From positions 1 to 6,898 of the forward strand of contig JBIOJB010000129.1 of NCBI GenBank assembly GCA_044450465.1: a DNA stretch of 6,898 bases, read 5' to 3'. This DNA is from JBIOJB01 sp044450465 (lineage in GTDB: Bacteria > Chloroflexota > Dormibacteria > Dormibacterales > Dormibacteraceae). The notes below the pieces were generated by a model. That model made no database searches. It was not told the origin of the DNA and worked only from the letters and a program-made list of their open reading frames with translations. Made by a program: the position numbers and the translations under genes. Below, piece after piece: positions 4,920-6,898 of the stretch (position 1 is its first letter; each line of letters starts with the position of its first letter).

Positions 4920-5360
4920 TCAGTCGAGCCACCTTGAACCGCGCATCACGTCGCGGTCTTCAAGCTCGTCATATCCCCGGTAGGCCTGGATGCGCGCGGG
5001 TTGGAGGCGGTAGAAGTTCCAGCCGGCGCCGACCTCGCGCGGGTCCCAGCCCACTGCCTTGGAAAAGCCCGCAGCCAGCTCCGGCGCATCGCCCGCCGGC
5101 GTCGAGGCGAGCACCCTCGCATCGATGACGATGGCGTCGGACGGCGTTCCGAGGGCGAGGCGGGCGAGCGGATTCCTGGCCAGGTTGCGCGCGGTTCGGC
5201 TGGCCGCGGTGGTTGCGATCACGATCTCCGCTCCGTCCCACCAGGCCGATACCGCGATCAGATGGGGCCGGCCGGATTCGTCGGCGCTCGCTATCCAGAT
5301 ATCGGCCTGCCGGCCGAGGGCGGCTTGAACGTCTGCCTTGCGAGTCTTAACGTCACGCAT
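4920..5360 (-). CDS. Pyridoxamine 5'-phosphate oxidase-like split-barrel protein
   Basis: A 146-residue protein with the split beta-barrel fold that binds FMN, F420 or haem. Visible family features are a first strand pair DIWIASADESGRPHLIAVS (residues 20-38), then the WWDGAEIVIATT strand, the S-R-T-ARNLARNP helix (54-64) typical of cofactor-phosphate binding, and LARLALGTP. The C-terminal segment NFYRLQPARIQAYRG, near residues 115-129, is the usual closing strand. The ending DVMRGSRWLD resembles uncharacterised relatives. It is unlikely to be a true PdxH because of its short length. Cofactor and substrate cannot be told from sequence; F420 is possible if the host makes it. The ATG at 5360 has GGGGAG ten bases upstream and follows priA by 26 bases, so the two are probably co-transcribed. 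Confidence 0.8.
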   Translation of the reverse strand: MRDVKTRKADVQAALGRQADIWIASADESGRPHLIAVSAWWDGAEIVIATTAASRTARNLARNPLARLALGTPSDAIVIDARVLASTPAGDAPELAAGFSKAVGWDPREVGAGWNFYRLQPARIQAYRGYDELEDRDVMRGSRWLD

Positions 5361-5386
5361 CCGTCTCTATCTCCCCGGCGCAGTCA

Positions 5387-6898
5387 TCAGGTGACGGGAT
5401 CAACGTCGTAGCTCCAGCCCTTGCCCCGGGGCGCCAGGTGCCGCGCCCGCTCCAGGCCAAGGCCCTTGAGGGTGACCTGCCAACGGTACTCGCCGCGCAG
5501 CCTGTGTATGAACGCGGGCGACGGCCCCATCACCCTGATGCCTTCGATCGCGTCCTTCATCAGCCCCGACGCGATCGCTTCCGCCACCTCGCGTGAGGAT
5601 GTCGCGGCTCGGGCGTCGTCGGCGTCGGTGCGGGTGAGCACAGCCAGGTCGGCGAACGGCGGAAAGGAGAAGGCTTTCCGAGCCGGCAGCTCCGACGCGT
5701 AGAAGCCCTCGTAATCACCCGCAGCGGCGCAGCGAAGGCTGTAGTGATCGGGGTTGCTCGTCTGGACCACGACGGTCGAAGGCCGACCGCCCCTGCCGGC
5801 ACGGCCGGCGACCTGCGTCACCAACGAGAAGGTGTTCTCGGCCGAGCGATAGTCCGGAAAGTGCAGGGGCAGGTCGGCGTCCACCACGCCAACGCACGTC
5901 ACCGCGGGCAGGTCGAGGCCGCGCGTGACGAGCTGTGTGCCGACGAGGATGTCGGCGCGGCGCTCGCTGAACGTCTCCCAGATCTCGAAGTAGGAGTCCG
6001 GTCCCCGGGCCGAATCGCTGTCGAGGCGGAGCACTCGCGCCGCTGGCCACAGCTTCTTGACGATGCCCTCCAGACGCTGCGTGCCCATCCCGAGACCCCG
6101 AATGTTGCGGCTCCCGCAGTGCGGGCAGGTCGAAGGCATCGCCGTCGAATACCCGCAGTAGTGGCACACCAGGCCGTCAATCTCGGCATGTTGCACCAGC
6201 GACACCGAGCAGCCGAGGCACTGGACCGAGCGACCGCAGTCTCGACAGAGCACGAACGTCGACATGCCGCGCCGGTTGAGATAGAGGATCACCTGCTCGT
6301 CGTTCTCCAGGGCGCGGCTGGTGGTCTCGACCAGCTTGCGCGAGAGCGGCTGGCGGTTCCCAGCCGCGGCCTCGTCCCGCATGTCGACCAACCTCACCTC
6401 GGCGTCGACCCCGCGTACGCGGTGGGTCAGCGTCGCCAGGGTGTACCGACCCTGCATGGCGTCGTGGTAGGACACGACGCTTGGCGTCGCCGAGCCAGCC
6501 ACCATGCGGGCGCCGGTCACATCGGCCAGGCGGCGAGCCACCCAACCCGCTTCGTAGCGCGGCGTGCGATCCTGCTTGTAAGCCGACGAGCCCTCCTCGT
6601 CGAGGCAGATCAGGCCAAGCCGCGGGATCGGCGCGAACACGGCCGAGCGGTTGCCGAGGACGACCTGGGCCTCTCCGCGCCGCACCCGCCACCACTGTTG
6701 GGCGCGCTCCAGCTCGGTCACCTGGCTGTGCAGCACGGCGATCGGCGCTCGCAAACGCGCCCTCACCCGCTGCACGAGCTGCGGCGTGAGCGATATCTCC
6801 GGCACGAGCAGCAGAGCTCGCTGACCTTCCGCGAGCGTTCGCGCGACCGCCGCCAGGTAGACCTCGGTCTTTCCGCTGGCGATGACACCGTGCAGCAG
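5387..6898 (-). CDS. priA: Primosomal protein N' (PriA), 5' end outside the window
   Basis: PriA recognises stalled forks and recombination intermediates and reloads the replicative helicase. The visible 503 residues start just before the Walker A motif HGVIASGKT, so the N-terminal DNA-binding domain lies beyond the window edge. In order follow PEISLTPQ, the Walker B region DEEG (residues 100-103), GSATPS (motif III), LNRRG (motif IV), eight zinc-binding cysteines as CRDC, CLGC, CHYC and CPHC, GTQLVTRGLDLP (motif V) and QVAGRAGRGG (motif VI), then the C-terminal domain ending SYDVDPVT. Walker A and the acidic pair are intact, so ATP binding seems retained. The usual DEEH is DEEG and the usual KGHDFP is RGLDLP, both losing a histidine conserved in typical PriA. 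Synteny with def and fmt is common in bacteria. Confidence 0.95.
   Translation of the reverse strand: MLHGVIASGKTEVYLAAVARTLAEGQRALLLVPEISLTPQLVQRVRARLRAPIAVLHSQVTELERAQQWWRVRRGEAQVVLGNRSAVFAPIPRLGLICLDEEGSSAYKQDRTPRYEAGWVARRLADVTGARMVAGSATPSVVSYHDAMQGRYTLATLTHRVRGVDAEVRLVDMRDEAAAGNRQPLSRKLVETTSRALENDEQVILYLNRRGMSTFVLCRDCGRSVQCLGCSVSLVQHAEIDGLVCHYCGYSTAMPSTCPHCGSRNIRGLGMGTQRLEGIVKKLWPAARVLRLDSDSARGPDSYFEIWETFSERRADILVGTQLVTRGLDLPAVTCVGVVDADLPLHFPDYRSAENTFSLVTQVAGRAGRGGRPSTVVVQTSNPDHYSLRCAAAGDYEGFYASELPARKAFSFPPFADLAVLTRTDADDARAATSSREVAEAIASGLMKDAIEGIRVMGPSPAFIHRLRGEYRWQVTLKGLGLERARHLAPRGKGWSYDVDPVT

Overview
The window is compact, GC-rich bacterial chromosome. It carries a housekeeping translation and replication-restart cluster on the minus strand and a small divergent plus-strand pair. 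Gene order (priA, def, fmt, smpB with ssrA nearby), a tmRNA tag ending in ALAA, and an apparently leaderless GTG-start promoter in front of def suit a high-GC Terrabacteria-type lineage (Actinomycetota, Chloroflexota or Dormibacterota-like). The sequence alone does not settle the phylum, and I cannot name a genus.

Layout, left to right. Positions 1-516 are less GC-rich and hold one small minus-strand gene (73-255) with a very good ribosome binding site. Positions 517-895 (minus) are ssrA, the tmRNA, with an encoded CCA and a readable tag. An 86-bp divergent promoter region (896-981) separates ssrA from a plus-strand pair: an R2-like ligand-binding oxidase (982-1926) and a GNAT acetyltransferase (1931-2347). 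A minus-strand block then runs to the end of the window. In transcription order it is priA (5' end outside the window), a split-barrel flavin/F420-type protein, def, fmt, smpB and a GyrI-like domain protein. def and fmt overlap, as do fmt and smpB.

How the genes work together. Fmt formylates initiator Met-tRNA, and Def removes the formyl group from new proteins. SmpB with tmRNA rescues stalled ribosomes, so initiation, N-terminal processing and ribosome rescue sit within about 4.4 kb. PriA restarts collapsed replication forks. The R2lox/GNAT pair and the GyrI-like gene have no obvious role in this pathway.

I do not see a mobile element, CRISPR array, toxin-antitoxin system or other defence system. 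The points worth a second look are: a 21-position inverted repeat that would extend the acceptor stem of the tmRNA precursor; an fmt gene with no ATG, GTG or TTG start and an unusually short C-terminal domain; a PriA with altered helicase motifs (DEEG for DEEH); conserved ether-crosslink residues in the R2lox protein; a probable leaderless def promoter sharing sequence with the ssrA promoter; and a GC dip next to the ssrA 3' end.
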